64,000 nucleotides of DNA, from the NCBI RefSeq assembly GCF_003026395.1, contig NZ_PYOO01000011.1, forward strand, positions 1 to 64,000, read 5' to 3'. Below are positions 36,752 to 47,574 of the stretch, one piece after another. The translations under genes were made by a program, and so were the position numbers. The stretch's first letter is position 1. Each line of letters opens with the position of its first letter. The stretch is from Photobacterium iliopiscarium. GTDB taxonomy: Bacteria; Pseudomonadota; Gammaproteobacteria; Enterobacterales; Vibrionaceae. The notes beneath the pieces were generated by a model. That model did no database searches and had not been told where the DNA came from. It was given only the letters and a program-made list of their open reading frames with translations.

Positions 36752-38635
36752 TTATACTTCCGCCATATCGCCTTTACTTTGTAGCCAATGGCGACGATCT
36801 TCTGCGCGTTTTTTACCGAGTAACATATCCATCATTTCATTGGTTTCACTATCATCGTCAATAGTAAGTTGTACCAAACGACGAGTATTAGGATCCATGG
36901 TAGTTTCACGTAATTGCAGTGGATTCATTTCACCCAGACCTTTAAAGCGCTGCACGTTAATCTTACCGCGCTTGCCTTTTAAACGATCCAGAATGGCATT
37001 TTTTTCTGATTCATCCAGTGCATAAAAGACCTCTTTACCCAAATCGATACGATAAAGGGGTGGCATAGCAATAAAGATATGTCCAGCTCGTACTAAGGCT
37101 TCAAAGTGCTTCATAAATAAGGCACACAACAACGTTGCAATGTGTAAGCCATCGGAGTCCGCATCGGCAAGAACACAGATTTTACCGTAACGTAGACCAC
37201 TTAAATCATCACTATCAGGATCAATGCCCAATGCGATTGAAATATTATGGACTTCTTCTGATGCAAGTACTTGATCAGATGACACTTCCCACGTATTCAA
37301 TATTTTACCGCGTAACGGCATAATCGCTTGGAACATACGATCACGGGCTTGTTTTGCCGAACCGCCCGCCGAGTCACCTTCCACCAAGAATAATTCAGTA
37401 CGGTTTAGGTCTTGTTGGGAACAGTCAGCTAATTTACCCGGCAATGCAGGGCCTGAAGCGATCTTTTTACGGACAACTTTTTTACTGGCTCGCATACGAC
37501 GATGGGCATTAGCAATACAGACTTCTGCCAATAATTCAGCAAGTTGTGGACGTTCATTCAGCCATAAACTAAAGGCATCTTTTACTACACCAGAAACAAA
37601 TGCCGCACATTGACGTGACGATAAACGTTCTTTGGTTTGACCTGCAAATTGTGGATCCTGCATTTTAACCGATAGCACGTATGCACAACGATCCCAGATG
37701 TCATCAGCGGTAAGTTTTACTCCACGCGGTAACAAATTACGGAATTCACAGAACTCACGCATCGCATCAAGTAAACCTTGGCGCAGACCATTAACATGCG
37801 TACCACCTTGTGCAGTTGGAATCAGGTTAACGTAACTTTCAGTGATCAGTTCACCACCTTCAGGTAACCACAATAACGCCCAATCAGCCGCTTCTGTCGC
37901 ACCACTAAAGACACCTGTAAACGGTTCTTCTGGCAGTAAGGTATAGCCTTTAACACCTTCGGCTAAATAATCATTAAGACCATCTTCATAGCACCAGGTT
38001 ATTGTTTCATCAGTGATTTTATTAGTAAAAACAACTTCTAAACCTGGGCATAATACCGCTTTAGCTTTCAAGTTACTTTTAAGACGAGTAACCGAAAACT
38101 TAGCACTATCAAAATATTTAGGGTTAGGCCAAAAATGCACTTTAGTACCCTTGGCACGACGGCCACAAGTACCTATCACTTCTAATTCAGAGACTTTATC
38201 GCCATTTTCAAATGCAATTTGATACACTTGACCATCACGTTTAACCGTCACTTCAACCCGATCAGAAAGGGCATTAACAACTGAAATACCTACCCCGTGC
38301 AAACCACCTGAAAATTGGTAGCTTTTACCCGAGAATTTACCTCCGGCATGCAATTTACATAGAATAAGTTCAACACCAGAAACACCTTCTTCTGGATGAA
38401 TATCTACCGGCATACCACGACCATCATCAATCACTTCTAATGATTGATCGGCATGAAGAATGACTTCAACTTTATGGGCATGCCCAGCCAAGGCTTCATC
38501 GACACTGTTATCGATAACTTCTTGACCGAGGTGGTTAGGTCTTACCGTATCGGTATACATACCCGGACGGCGGCGTACTGGCTCAAGGCCATTTAGAACC
38601 TCAATGGCTCCAGCGTTATAGCTTTGATCTGTCAT
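36752..38635 (-). CDS. parE: DNA topoisomerase IV subunit B
   Basis: The ATPase subunit of topoisomerase IV. The 627 residues show the GHKL ATP site (VIDNSVDEALAGHA; VIDDGRGMPVDIHP; GGLHGVGISVVNALS) and the TOPRIM domain (LVEGDSAGGSA, ADADSDGLHI). It ends in the gyrB-like C-terminal PLYRIDLGKE and RFKGLGEMNP. Length fits E. coli (630). It is followed by parC; upstream come yqiA, cpdA, yqiB and nudF on the same strand. Confidence 0.97.
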   Translation of the reverse strand: MTDQSYNAGAIEVLNGLEPVRRRPGMYTDTVRPNHLGQEVIDNSVDEALAGHAHKVEVILHADQSLEVIDDGRGMPVDIHPEEGVSGVELILCKLHAGGKFSGKSYQFSGGLHGVGISVVNALSDRVEVTVKRDGQVYQIAFENGDKVSELEVIGTCGRRAKGTKVHFWPNPKYFDSAKFSVTRLKSNLKAKAVLCPGLEVVFTNKITDETITWCYEDGLNDYLAEGVKGYTLLPEEPFTGVFSGATEAADWALLWLPEGGELITESYVNLIPTAQGGTHVNGLRQGLLDAMREFCEFRNLLPRGVKLTADDIWDRCAYVLSVKMQDPQFAGQTKERLSSRQCAAFVSGVVKDAFSLWLNERPQLAELLAEVCIANAHRRMRASKKVVRKKIASGPALPGKLADCSQQDLNRTELFLVEGDSAGGSAKQARDRMFQAIMPLRGKILNTWEVSSDQVLASEEVHNISIALGIDPDSDDLSGLRYGKICVLADADSDGLHIATLLCALFMKHFEALVRAGHIFIAMPPLYRIDLGKEVFYALDESEKNAILDRLKGKRGKINVQRFKGLGEMNPLQLRETTMDPNTRRLVQLTIDDDSETNEMMDMLLGKKRAEDRRHWLQSKGDMAEV

Positions 38636-38849
38636 ATCACGGAAATTTACGGGAAAATTTTACAAACAATAGTCAGTAACCCTCGCGTTGTTGTCAAGCG
38701 GGAGTCAGCGGAAAACTCACATTCAGTGAGTAGCGCCTCTTTTCTGTATAACAAAAAAGGGCGTAAACAAGCTCTATATTTTATGCTAATACGCATAACT
38801 TGATTTATAGGGTAGCCTATCTCATTGCTCAATGAACAGATAAGTCAGG

Positions 38850-39428
38850 TTATAAGCCTAAGAATTGGATAATGGTGGCGGGAAAACGTTCAAAATCACA
38901 AAAACCATGATCACCATTGGCTTCAATCGTTAGCCGACAGTGTGCATATTTTAATGCGGCTTGGCGATAATCAAGCACTTCATCACCTTGCTGTAATAGC
39001 ACCCACAACCGTTGTGGTTGAGTAATATTAATCACTTCAAGTGCTTTCAATTGATCAATGTGTTGCGTTTCCAATACATAGTTTTCACCACTGTATGGAT
39101 TTTGTTGCGGCCCAAGATAATCGACCAGTAATTGATAAGGCTTAACCGCGGGATTAACTAACACCGCAGGGATCTGATAGTGTTCACTAAGCCACGCAGC
39201 TAAATAGCCCCCCAAAGAACTACCAACAACACCAATGGTATAGTGGTCTTGGTACTGCTCAATAAGTTGTGTAAGGTATTGGCTCGCCTCAGCAGGATAA
39301 CTGGGTAATTGAGGAGCAACAACCTTTATATCCGGTCGATGTTCACCACAATACGCTATCATTTGTTGAGCTTTCAATGACAATGGTGAACTATTAAAAC
39401 CATGTAAATAAATCAATAACGACGGCAT
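38850..39428 (-). CDS. yqiA: YqiA family esterase
   Basis: A 192-residue alpha/beta hydrolase with LIYLHGFNSSP oxyanion region and the nucleophile elbow GSSLGGY (Ser71). The remaining triad is likely the Asp near GDEVLDY and the His in GDHGF. E. coli YqiA hydrolyses short acyl esters; the physiological substrate is unknown. Its start touches the cpdA stop, so translation is probably coupled. Operon order nudF-yqiB-cpdA-yqiA matches E. coli. Confidence 0.92.
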   Translation of the reverse strand: MPSLLIYLHGFNSSPLSLKAQQMIAYCGEHRPDIKVVAPQLPSYPAEASQYLTQLIEQYQDHYTIGVVGSSLGGYLAAWLSEHYQIPAVLVNPAVKPYQLLVDYLGPQQNPYSGENYVLETQHIDQLKALEVINITQPQRLWVLLQQGDEVLDYRQAALKYAHCRLTIEANGDHGFCDFERFPATIIQFLGL

Positions 39429-40282
39429 CAGTAACCTTCAGCGTCAAGTTTTGGTTTAAATTGATCACCACTAATGCGATGAACACTAGTCATTATACGC
39501 CCCTCTTTTGTTAGCTCTAAATAACGCCACCCCGGATTATTATGATCTAATGCAAAATCATCAGAATCAGGCATAAACTGAATACACGTTGATGGTGTCG
39601 CCAACACACGTACCCCATGATAAGTACGATCTAAATCTTGGTGAATATGACCACATAGTACCGCCTTCACTTGCGGATGACGGTCAATGACATGCCATAA
39701 ACCACTATTATTGTGTAGTTGATGTTGATCGAGCCACGCACTACCCGCTTCAAGCGGATGATGATGTAATAAAATTAAGGCATGTCGATCTGGATAACGT
39801 GTCAGAGCAGCCTCTAACAATGCCAATTGTGCGGTACTTAACTCGCCATGCGGCACGCCTTGTACTTGGCTATCCAATAAAATCATTTGCCAATACTCAC
39901 CCACTAATACCTGTTGTTGTGGCTTAATCTGCTCACTCGGTAAAATGGACTGCATTGTTGGTTGAAAATCATGATTACCGGGTAGCCAGAAACACGGTTG
40001 TGACCAGCGTGAGATACCGTCAGCAAAACGCTGATAAGAGTATGGTGTATGATCTTGAGAGATATCACCCGTCGCTACGATGGCATCAAAATGACGCGCA
40101 GCAATATCTACCCCAGCAAGCACGGCATGAAAACTGTCTTTGGTTGCCACACCAAGCAAAGAGCCTGAACCATTGGCAAACAAATGAGTGTCGGTAATTT
40201 GCAGAAGAACCACACTTTCGGGGTTAGTCTGCGGCAGCGAATAGGTCTGCAAAACGTCAAAAACCTTGTCTATTTTGATCAA
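39428..40282 (-). CDS. cpdA: 3',5'-cyclic AMP phosphodiesterase CpdA
   Basis: A 284-residue calcineurin-like metallophosphoesterase that lowers cAMP and so tunes CRP. Metal motifs in order: QITDTHLF, ATGDISQDH, LPGNHD, LILLHHHP and CGHIHQD. Length fits E. coli CpdA (275). It lies in the operon with yqiA, yqiB and nudF; the stop overlaps the yqiA start by one base (TGATG/TAATG-type junction). Confidence 0.94.
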   Translation of the reverse strand: MIKIDKVFDVLQTYSLPQTNPESVVLLQITDTHLFANGSGSLLGVATKDSFHAVLAGVDIAARHFDAIVATGDISQDHTPYSYQRFADGISRWSQPCFWLPGNHDFQPTMQSILPSEQIKPQQQVLVGEYWQMILLDSQVQGVPHGELSTAQLALLEAALTRYPDRHALILLHHHPLEAGSAWLDQHQLHNNSGLWHVIDRHPQVKAVLCGHIHQDLDRTYHGVRVLATPSTCIQFMPDSDDFALDHNNPGWRYLELTKEGRIMTSVHRISGDQFKPKLDAEGY

Positions 40283-40292
40283 TTAAGTTCAA

Positions 40293-40721
40293 TTAACAAA
40301 CGGATTGTTTACTAAGCCCGTGGCGTAAACAATGCTTCAACCAGTCACCTAAGAAAAGGTTGACTTGATGTTTCTCATTTTTTTGGTGCATACGCAAGTT
40401 TGGATAATCATATATTGGCTTGAGTCGAGAAATCTGCTGTACAGCACACACTTCTGCGACCTTAGCATCATGATATAACCGCACCGTTAACAAAGGCGCT
40501 AAATAATCAGCGACCTTTTCACTCTCAAGCAAACCTAAGGTTATTACGGTGGTATAACGTGTTGATTCAATAATTTCCAACTGATACACATCATCACATA
40601 CGAGGTATACAAGCATATCTCCAACCGTATCACTACGTGGTAATAGCGGTAAGAGTTTAGCATAATTAGTTTCATACAAGCGCATTAGGCTTGTCAAATC
40701 AACAGTATACCTTTTATTCAA
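40293..40721 (-). CDS. yqiB: YqiB family protein (DUF1249)
   Basis: A 142-residue soluble protein of unknown function (E. coli YqiB 140). The YTVDLTSLMRLYETNYAKLLPLLP opening is characteristic of the family. It lies between nudF and cpdA in the conserved operon, 10 nt before cpdA. No membrane segment, signal or catalytic motif is visible. Confidence 0.9.
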   Translation of the reverse strand: MNKRYTVDLTSLMRLYETNYAKLLPLLPRSDTVGDMLVYLVCDDVYQLEIIESTRYTTVITLGLLESEKVADYLAPLLTVRLYHDAKVAEVCAVQQISRLKPIYDYPNLRMHQKNEKHQVNLFLGDWLKHCLRHGLSKQSVC

Positions 40722-40753
40722 ATCATTCCCCTAGGATTATACGATACTTTATT

Positions 40754-41389
40754 TTATACCTGTCGCAAACGTTGATGATGCAATTGCAGCCATTGTAATG
40801 CGATAATTGTCGCTGCATTTTCAATTTTACCAGATTCTAACCATTGGTAAGCCTGATTTCTTGAAACAACATGTACTCGAATATCTTCTGATTCACTCGC
40901 AACCCCTTGTATCCCTTGGGCTAAACGACTATCGACTTCACTAATAAAAATATCAAGTATTTCAGAACATCCACCTGAACTGGATAAATAGCGGGATATT
41001 TTCTCTGTTTTACCCAGTACTAATCCCGACTCTTCCGTTGCTTCTCGGCGTATCACTTGTTCTGGAGACTCATCATCATGATCAAGCATACCTGCCACAA
41101 TTTCTAACTGCCATGGCTGACAATCTGCCGCCAGTGCACCAATGCGAAACTGCTCAATTAATACTACGTTATCTAATACTGGATCATAAGGTAAAACCGC
41201 AGCAGCATGGCCGCGTTCAAACAATTCGCGCTCAAACTCACCACTCCAACCACCAGCAAACAACTTATGCCGTAAACGATATTTAACCATTTTAAAAAAA
41301 CCGTCGTACACCGTTTTAGTTGATAAAACCTCAACATCGCTACCATTAAAAGCCGGTGATACAGGTAAACAACCTGATTCTTTCTCCAT
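40754..41389 (-). CDS. nudF: ADP-ribose diphosphatase NudF with a variant Nudix box
   Basis: Hydrolyses ADP-ribose to AMP and ribose 5-phosphate. The 211 residues have the family start, VVLIEQFRIGAL and AGMLDHDDESPEQVIRREATEESGL. The Nudix box has one extra residue between the glycine and the first glutamate (Gx6E instead of Gx5E), while REATEESG is intact. The start ATG has GGAG 6 nt upstream. It heads the nudF-yqiB-cpdA-yqiA operon and is divergent from tolC. Confidence 0.93.
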   Translation of the reverse strand: MEKESGCLPVSPAFNGSDVEVLSTKTVYDGFFKMVKYRLRHKLFAGGWSGEFERELFERGHAAAVLPYDPVLDNVVLIEQFRIGALAADCQPWQLEIVAGMLDHDDESPEQVIRREATEESGLVLGKTEKISRYLSSSGGCSEILDIFISEVDSRLAQGIQGVASESEDIRVHVVSRNQAYQWLESGKIENAATIIALQWLQLHHQRLRQV

Positions 41390-41709
41390 TGTTTTTCTCC
41401 ATCGACACTAAATATCAATTAAAACTTAACCAATCCCCACAGAGATAGTACCAAAATTAAGTTATATTCCTTTCACTCATACTTTAAGTGTAATATTCCA
41501 CTTTTAGTGTTTAAACAATTAAATATCATGTATCTTTTTGACACGCTGTTTATTAAATCGATTACAATAAGTTTATTATCGAATGTTAAAATACCGTCAT
41601 TAGGTAAAACTACGTAATGATCAGTTTCAAGCAAGCCTGCTTCAGGTAAACTGACGCTTGCACTATTTATACATTCCCATTTTTGTCAGCAAGACCAGGA
41701 AAGGCGTCC
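41390..41709. other. nudF-tolC divergent intergenic region
   Basis: About 320 bp of AT-rich DNA between nudF and tolC with no gene. It should hold both promoters; TATACA near 41670 is a candidate -10 for tolC without a convincing -35. A near-palindrome AAGCAAGCCTGCTT lies about 75 bp before tolC. Confidence 0.4.
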
Positions 41710-43008
41710 ATGAAAAAATTGCTTCCAATCATTATTAGCCTTGCAATTGGCTCAATTAGTCAATCAGCATCGGCTGATGATCTCGCTCAGATTTATCAGC
41801 AAGCCAAGCAAAATGATCCCCAACTTCTAAAAGCCGCGGCCGATAAAGATGCAGCTTTTGAAGCAATCAATTCTTCACGCAGTACGCTTTTGCCACAAAT
41901 TAATCTTTCTGCAGGCTACAACACTTACTACCTTGATTCAAAAGAAGGCAAGGATAACGGTTTTAATGCTGGTGTGACGTTAAGCCAGTCAATATATAAC
42001 CGTGCTAGCTGGGTTGGTCTTGATATTGCAGAAAAACAAGCTCGTCAAAGTGATGCGGCTTACGCTGTTACCCAACAAGGTTTGATCTTACGTGTCTCAA
42101 CTGCATATTTTAATGTGTTAAAAGCGCAAGATGATTTGAAGTTTGGTGAAGCAGAAAAAGCAGCGGTTGGCCGTCAACTAGAACAAATGAAACAACGTTT
42201 TGAAGTTGGTCTATCTGCAATTACTGATGTTTATGATGCTCAAGCACAATACGATACCGTATTAGCGTCTATCATCGTTAAGAAAAATACCCTTGCAAAT
42301 AGCTACGAAGAATTACGTGAAATTACTGGGCATGCTTATTCATCATTAGATCTATTGAATACAGCAACGTTCTCAGCAAGCAAGCCTAAGCAAGCGGCTG
42401 ATAATCTAGTTAAAGATGCAGAAACTGAAAACTTAACCTTATTAACGTCACGTATCGGTCAAGATATTGCACGTGATAATATTTCACTAGCAGATTCTGG
42501 ACACCTGCCGACCTTATCATTTGAATCTGGTTATCAATACGATGATACAAGTCGACTAATGAGCCCAGATCAAGGCAACCTAAGTGCGGGTATTAAAATT
42601 GATCTTCCAGTGTACACGGGCGGTAATACTACCTCTCAAGTAAAACAAGCCCAATATAGATACGTATCGGCAAGTGAAGATCTTGAAGCACAATACCGTT
42701 TAATCGTAAAAGACGTACGTAACTACTACAACAACATCAATGCAACGATTGGTTCAATCAATGCTTATAAACAATCTGTTGTTTCTGCGAAATCTGCTTT
42801 AGAAGCAACGGAAGCAGGTTTTGATGTAGGTACACGTACTATTGTTGATGTATTAGACTCCACACGTAGCCTATATTCTGCAAACAGTGAACTTGCAAAT
42901 GCACGTTATGATTACATTCTTGCGCAATTACAGCTCAAGCAAGCGGTAGGTACACTTAACGAACAAGATGTGTTAGATATTAATACGGGTTTAATTCAAA
43001 AAAAATAA
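41710..43008 (+). CDS. tolC: Outer membrane channel TolC
   Basis: The outer-membrane exit duct for tripartite drug efflux and type I secretion. The ATG at 41710 is chosen because AGGAAAGG lies just before it and a clean 22-residue signal peptide follows (MKKLLPIII... SASA cut before DD). The upstream frame would add nine residues. The 432-residue precursor shows the repeated helical-hairpin and beta-strand pattern of the family (LAQIYQQAKQNDPQL; INLSAGY; VGLSAITDVYDAQAQYD; VGTRTIVDVLDSTRSLYSA). It ends at a terminator shared with convergent hldE. Confidence 0.94.
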   Translation: MKKLLPIIISLAIGSISQSASADDLAQIYQQAKQNDPQLLKAAADKDAAFEAINSSRSTLLPQINLSAGYNTYYLDSKEGKDNGFNAGVTLSQSIYNRASWVGLDIAEKQARQSDAAYAVTQQGLILRVSTAYFNVLKAQDDLKFGEAEKAAVGRQLEQMKQRFEVGLSAITDVYDAQAQYDTVLASIIVKKNTLANSYEELREITGHAYSSLDLLNTATFSASKPKQAADNLVKDAETENLTLLTSRIGQDIARDNISLADSGHLPTLSFESGYQYDDTSRLMSPDQGNLSAGIKIDLPVYTGGNTTSQVKQAQYRYVSASEDLEAQYRLIVKDVRNYYNNINATIGSINAYKQSVVSAKSALEATEAGFDVGTRTIVDVLDSTRSLYSANSELANARYDYILAQLQLKQAVGTLNEQDVLDINTGLIQKK

Positions 43009-43025
43009 TCCGTTAATTTCAACAC

Positions 43026-43054
43026 AAAAAAAAGCGCCTTTCGGCGCTTTTTTT
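43026..43054 (+). terminator. Bidirectional terminator, tolC / hldE
   Basis: Stem AAAAAAAGCGCC / GGCGCTTTTTTT with loop TTTC between convergent genes. Confidence 0.9.
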
Positions 43055-43073
43055 ATGCGTAATCATCCTACAA

Positions 43074-44504
43074 TTAACCGCGTCCACCACGAATAGCAGC
43101 AATGATTTTAGAGGTTGAACAACCATCTTCAAAATTAAGCACTAGCACTTTTCCACCAGCAGCTACCACTTCTTTACCACCTGCAATTTGTTCTGGGGTG
43201 TAATCACCACCTTTAACTAAAATGCTTGGTAAGACTTCACTGATTAATCGTTGTGGCGTCTCTTCAGTAAATGGAACGACCCAATCAACCGCCCCTAATC
43301 CTGCTAATACCGCCATACGACGATCTTCTGGATTTACTGGACGTCCAGGGCCTTTTAAACCTTTAACTGAATCATCAGAATTAACCGCAACAATTAGCCG
43401 ATCACCCAATTTCGCAGCTTCGGTTAAGTAGGCAACATGACCCGCATGCAAAATATCAAAACAACCGTTAGTCATTACTACGGTTTCACCACGTGCACGC
43501 GCCGCTTTCACCGCATCAATTAATGCTGACTCAGAAATAACCCCAAAACCACTGTCTTGGCTACCATGAATTGCTTCGGTTAATTCAATCGTCGATAAGG
43601 TTGATGTACCTAACTTAGCCACCACGACACCCGCAGCGGCATTCGCAAGTTTACATGAATCAGATAATGATTTTCCGGCTGACAATGATGCCGCCAAAAC
43701 TGAAATAACCGTATCACCAGCACCGGTTACATCATAAACTTCTTGCGCAAGGGTTGGCATGTGTAACGGCTCACACCCTTTTTCAAGTAAGGTCATGCCA
43801 TGTTCAGAGCGAGTAACCAGCAAGGCTTCAAAATCAAATTGATCAATCAACGCCATGCCTTTTTCAACTAATTCTTGCTCTGAATTTACGCAGCCAACAA
43901 CGGCTTTAAATTCAGATAAATTAGGCGTCAATAACGTTGCACCACGGTAACGTTCAAAATCGGTCCCTTTAGGATCAACCAATACCGGTAAGTTTGCTCC
44001 ACGTGCCAATTGAATCATCGCTTGAACATGGACTAACGCGCCTTTGGCATAATCCGATAAGATCACCGCTTTCGCATTCGCTAGCGCAGGCTGCATTCGT
44101 TCAAGGATCGGCGCGGAATCGATATTTTGAAAACCTTCTTCAAAATCTAATCGAATCAACTGTTGACCACGGCTCATCACGCGTAACTTAGTGATAGTCG
44201 GATATTGTGCGAGAGCAACGAAATCACTACAAATATTTAATGAGGTTAACTTTTCAGTTAACGCACGCGCTGCTTCATCTACCCCAGTTAAACCGATCAA
44301 TTTAGCATTGCCACCTAACGCCGCAATATTCATTGCCACGTTTGCCGCACCACCTGGGCGCTCTTCAATCTGATCAACTTTAACCACTGGCACCGGTGCT
44401 TCTGGCGAAATACGTTCAGTGGGACCCGTCCAGTAGCGATCGAGCATTACATCGCCAACAATCAATACCTCTGCTTGGTTATAATCAGGCAGCGTCAGTT
44501 TCAT
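43074..44504 (-). CDS. hldE: Bifunctional heptose kinase / adenylyltransferase HldE
   Basis: Makes ADP-heptose for LPS inner core. The N-terminal ribokinase-like domain (about 1-315) phosphorylates heptose 7-phosphate at C1, with [16 protein letters not shown] and the catalytic DVTGAGDTV. The C-terminal nucleotidyltransferase domain (about 340-476) has [16 protein letters not shown] (HxGH). 476 residues, one fewer than in E. coli. glnE lies upstream on the same strand, as in E. coli. Confidence 0.96.
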   Translation of the reverse strand: MKLTLPDYNQAEVLIVGDVMLDRYWTGPTERISPEAPVPVVKVDQIEERPGGAANVAMNIAALGGNAKLIGLTGVDEAARALTEKLTSLNICSDFVALAQYPTITKLRVMSRGQQLIRLDFEEGFQNIDSAPILERMQPALANAKAVILSDYAKGALVHVQAMIQLARGANLPVLVDPKGTDFERYRGATLLTPNLSEFKAVVGCVNSEQELVEKGMALIDQFDFEALLVTRSEHGMTLLEKGCEPLHMPTLAQEVYDVTGAGDTVISVLAASLSAGKSLSDSCKLANAAAGVVVAKLGTSTLSTIELTEAIHGSQDSGFGVISESALIDAVKAARARGETVVMTNGCFDILHAGHVAYLTEAAKLGDRLIVAVNSDDSVKGLKGPGRPVNPEDRRMAVLAGLGAVDWVVPFTEETPQRLISEVLPSILVKGGDYTPEQIAGGKEVVAAGGKVLVLNFEDGCSTSKIIAAIRGGRG

Positions 44505-44574
44505 TTCTTTCTCCGAGAATATGGCAACGTTCGAATACTAGCATAAACTAAAATCAGGGGCATCGTGATCACAA

Positions 44575-47463
44575 CTAAACCTGACAAGGTTCAAGCCATT
44601 GCTGCCATACCTGTTCCACCGTCTGTCGCATTCCAATAAATTGCTGCTGATCAACATAAGCGGGTAGCCCTAATAAACTTAATCGATGAATGGCATTACG
44701 CATATCACAATAAGCTTGTTGTAATTGAGCAACAGTGGCGCTATCGATAATGTCATAATCGGCCATCGAGTCAAAAATACGCACATTATCAGACCAACGC
44801 GTTAAAGCTGGTTGCTGATGGGCATAAGCCAACACTAAATATTGTGCTAAAAATTCAATATCGGTGATGCCTCCTTGGTCTTGTTTAAGACCAAACATAC
44901 CCGCTTTTTTCTTACCGAGATGGGCGCGCATTTTGTGGCGCATCGTCACCACATCGTTAGCTAATTGCGCCTGATCACGAGCGACTGTTAACACTTGCTG
45001 GCGAACATCGGCAAATGCAGTTTGTAATATCACATCCCCATACACCATTCGCGCACGAACCAAAGCTTGATGCTCCCATGTCCATGCTTGTTGCTGCTGA
45101 TACTCACCAAATCCATTGATTGTCGTTACTAACAATCCAGAAGCACCAGAAGGTCGTAGCCGCATATCAACCTCATACAACACCCCCGATGCGGTTCTGG
45201 TTGAGAACAAATGAATGATGCGTTGGGCTAACCGTAAATAAAACTGACGACCATCAATTTCTTTACTGCCAGTGGTATAAACATTATCGGGGCAATCATG
45301 AATAAAAACCAAATCAAGATCAGAGCCATATCCCAACTCCCAACCACCAACTTTGCCATAACCAATCACCGCAAAGCCTTTACTTTCACGCTCTAACAAA
45401 TGACTTGGCTCACCATATTTAGCGGCAATTTGTAACCATGCTTGATTAACCACCGCTGCAATAATCGCTTCTGCCAGATACGTTAAGTGATCACTTACTT
45501 TCATTATAGGTAGTACACCTGCAATATCAGCGGCAGCAATACGCAATAATTGGGTTTGCTTAAACTGGCGAATCGCCTCCATCTGTTGCTCCATATCCTC
45601 TTCAGGAATACGCGCCAGATATTCACGCAATTCATCTTGGTAACTCGTGAGTTGTGTGGGTTGATATAAATGCTGCGGATCTAACAATTCATCAAGCAAT
45701 AATGGATACAAAGCCAGTTGATCTGCCACCATTGGACTGGCAGCACATAATCGAATCAGTTGTTTTAGTGCAACGGGATGTTCGGTTAATAATTCAAGAT
45801 AAGTGGTACGCGTCGCGATACGAATAATCAATTTCGTCAATCGCGGTAACAGCTGTACCGCATCATCACGTAACACCACTTGCGCTAAAACTTCAGGCAT
45901 TAAAGTGGCTAATGCCTCACGCCCACGAGGACCTAAGGTACGTTTCGATAATTCATGCTTAAAAGCCGCTAAGTTCTGAGCTTGTAAATGTTGCTCCGGC
46001 GCCTCTAATTCAGCCAGAATACTGAGCAATACATCCTCATTGGTCACCATTGACCACATTTCATGGTATTGCGTCGCAACATCTTGCTGATTATCTTGAT
46101 CATCATGACCAATAATATCGTCGAAAATGGCATGAATAGCAGCCATATGTTGTTCAGTCGTTATGACTAATGCCGCCCAATCATGCTCAGCCATTGCGCA
46201 CGCTAACCGCGCTTGATCAAGGGCTTTATCTGGCAGAGTTTGAGTTTGCTTATCGTCAATCGCTTGCAATAGATTTTCTAAGCGACGTAAATGACAATAC
46301 CCCGCCGTTAAAGTATCAACATCCGCTGGCGGTAATAACGCTAGCTCTTTAATTGCCGCAAGAGTCGGTAATAAACCGCGACCACGTAAACTCGGCTCTC
46401 GACCACCACGAATTAATTGGAACGATTGCGCGATAAATTCAACCTCACGAATCCCTCCGGCCCCCAATTTAATGTTATTAGTAAGACCTCGACGTCGAAC
46501 TTCACTACCAATCATCGCTTTCATGCGTCGCAATGATTGAACCGCGCTAAAGTCGATATAACGTCGAAATACAAACGGTCGAAGCATTTGGCGCAAGCCT
46601 TGATATTGGCTAAAACTTTCTTTGCCCATCACTCGTGCTTTGATCATCGCATAGCGTTCCCAATCACGACCTTGTTCTTGGTAATAATCTTCTAATGCGG
46701 CATAACTCATCACTAACGGTCCGCTGTCGCCAAAAGGACGCAACCGCATATCAACCCGATAACAAAAACCATCAAAGGTGACTTGATCTAGCGCTTTGAT
46801 CAATCGCTGCCCTAAGCGAGTAAAAAACTGGGCATTGGCAAGGCTACGTCGACCGCCAACCGTTTCACCGTTTTCAGGATAAGTAAAAATAAGATCAATA
46901 TCTGACGAGAAATTCAGCTCTCCGCCCCCCAACTTACCCATCCCCAAAATCAGCATCGGTTGTGGTTCACCGTGGTCATTCATCGGCGTGCCCCACTCAG
47001 TGCAACACTGCCGATAAAGCCAATGGTATGCTTCCATGATCAAGGCTTCGGCCAGTTGCGACAAACTAGCGAGGCTGTGTTGTAAAGGTACCCGATGACT
47101 AAAATCTTGCCATGCAATTAACGTCATGTAGCGACGTCTAAAGTGACGCAAACTACGCATTAAACACGGTTCATCGGTTACTTGTGTTAACTGCTGACTC
47201 AATAACTCACGGTAATCAATCTCTAAGCGGCACTCTCGCTGCTCAAATAGCCATTCCAATAACGTTGAATCTTGCTGTACAGAAGTGCTAATAAAATCAC
47301 TTAACCCTAACATGGTATGCAATTCTTGCTTGGCTTCACCTTGCCATAACGCCAATAGTTGCGGGTGCTTATCAGCTAATTTCTCCCATGCTAAATCTGC
47401 GGCGGCTACTACATCGCTACAATGATCAATGATTGGATAAGGTTGTGATTTTTCGGTCGCCAT
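44575..47463 (-). CDS. glnE: Glutamine synthetase adenylyltransferase/deadenylylase GlnE
   Basis: Adds and removes AMP on glutamine synthetase in response to PII state. The two nucleotidyltransferase halves are visible: [23 protein letters not shown] (deadenylylase half) and [23 protein letters not shown] (adenylylation half). I chose the ATG at 47463, 6 nt after AAGGGA; the longer TTG frame adds six residues. That gives 962 residues, slightly longer than E. coli (946). hldE follows, and a chemoreceptor lies upstream. Confidence 0.95.
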   Translation of the reverse strand: MATEKSQPYPIIDHCSDVVAAADLAWEKLADKHPQLLALWQGEAKQELHTMLGLSDFISTSVQQDSTLLEWLFEQRECRLEIDYRELLSQQLTQVTDEPCLMRSLRHFRRRYMTLIAWQDFSHRVPLQHSLASLSQLAEALIMEAYHWLYRQCCTEWGTPMNDHGEPQPMLILGMGKLGGGELNFSSDIDLIFTYPENGETVGGRRSLANAQFFTRLGQRLIKALDQVTFDGFCYRVDMRLRPFGDSGPLVMSYAALEDYYQEQGRDWERYAMIKARVMGKESFSQYQGLRQMLRPFVFRRYIDFSAVQSLRRMKAMIGSEVRRRGLTNNIKLGAGGIREVEFIAQSFQLIRGGREPSLRGRGLLPTLAAIKELALLPPADVDTLTAGYCHLRRLENLLQAIDDKQTQTLPDKALDQARLACAMAEHDWAALVITTEQHMAAIHAIFDDIIGHDDQDNQQDVATQYHEMWSMVTNEDVLLSILAELEAPEQHLQAQNLAAFKHELSKRTLGPRGREALATLMPEVLAQVVLRDDAVQLLPRLTKLIIRIATRTTYLELLTEHPVALKQLIRLCAASPMVADQLALYPLLLDELLDPQHLYQPTQLTSYQDELREYLARIPEEDMEQQMEAIRQFKQTQLLRIAAADIAGVLPIMKVSDHLTYLAEAIIAAVVNQAWLQIAAKYGEPSHLLERESKGFAVIGYGKVGGWELGYGSDLDLVFIHDCPDNVYTTGSKEIDGRQFYLRLAQRIIHLFSTRTASGVLYEVDMRLRPSGASGLLVTTINGFGEYQQQQAWTWEHQALVRARMVYGDVILQTAFADVRQQVLTVARDQAQLANDVVTMRHKMRAHLGKKKAGMFGLKQDQGGITDIEFLAQYLVLAYAHQQPALTRWSDNVRIFDSMADYDIIDSATVAQLQQAYCDMRNAIHRLSLLGLPAYVDQQQFIGMRQTVEQVWQQWLEPCQV

Positions 47464-47513
47464 GCGCTGTCCCTTGAACAAGTAACTCGATAAAGAACTC
47501 TAATTTAGCATAC

Positions 47514-47540
47514 AAAAACGCCCATCAAACGATGGGCGCT
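47514..47540 (-). terminator. Terminator of the chemoreceptor gene
   Basis: On the reverse strand an 8-bp perfect stem CGCCCATC / GATGGGCG, 4-nt loop and T5 tail, about 35 nt after the stop. Confidence 0.82.
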
Positions 47541-47574
47541 ATAATTTTATCGCATCAAATAAAAGATATATTAT

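Noticed and set aside
34392-38635. Quinolone-resistance changes in ParC or ParE
   Set aside because: ParC Ser84 and Glu88 (E. coli Ser80 and Glu84) are wild type, and the ParE region looks ordinary.
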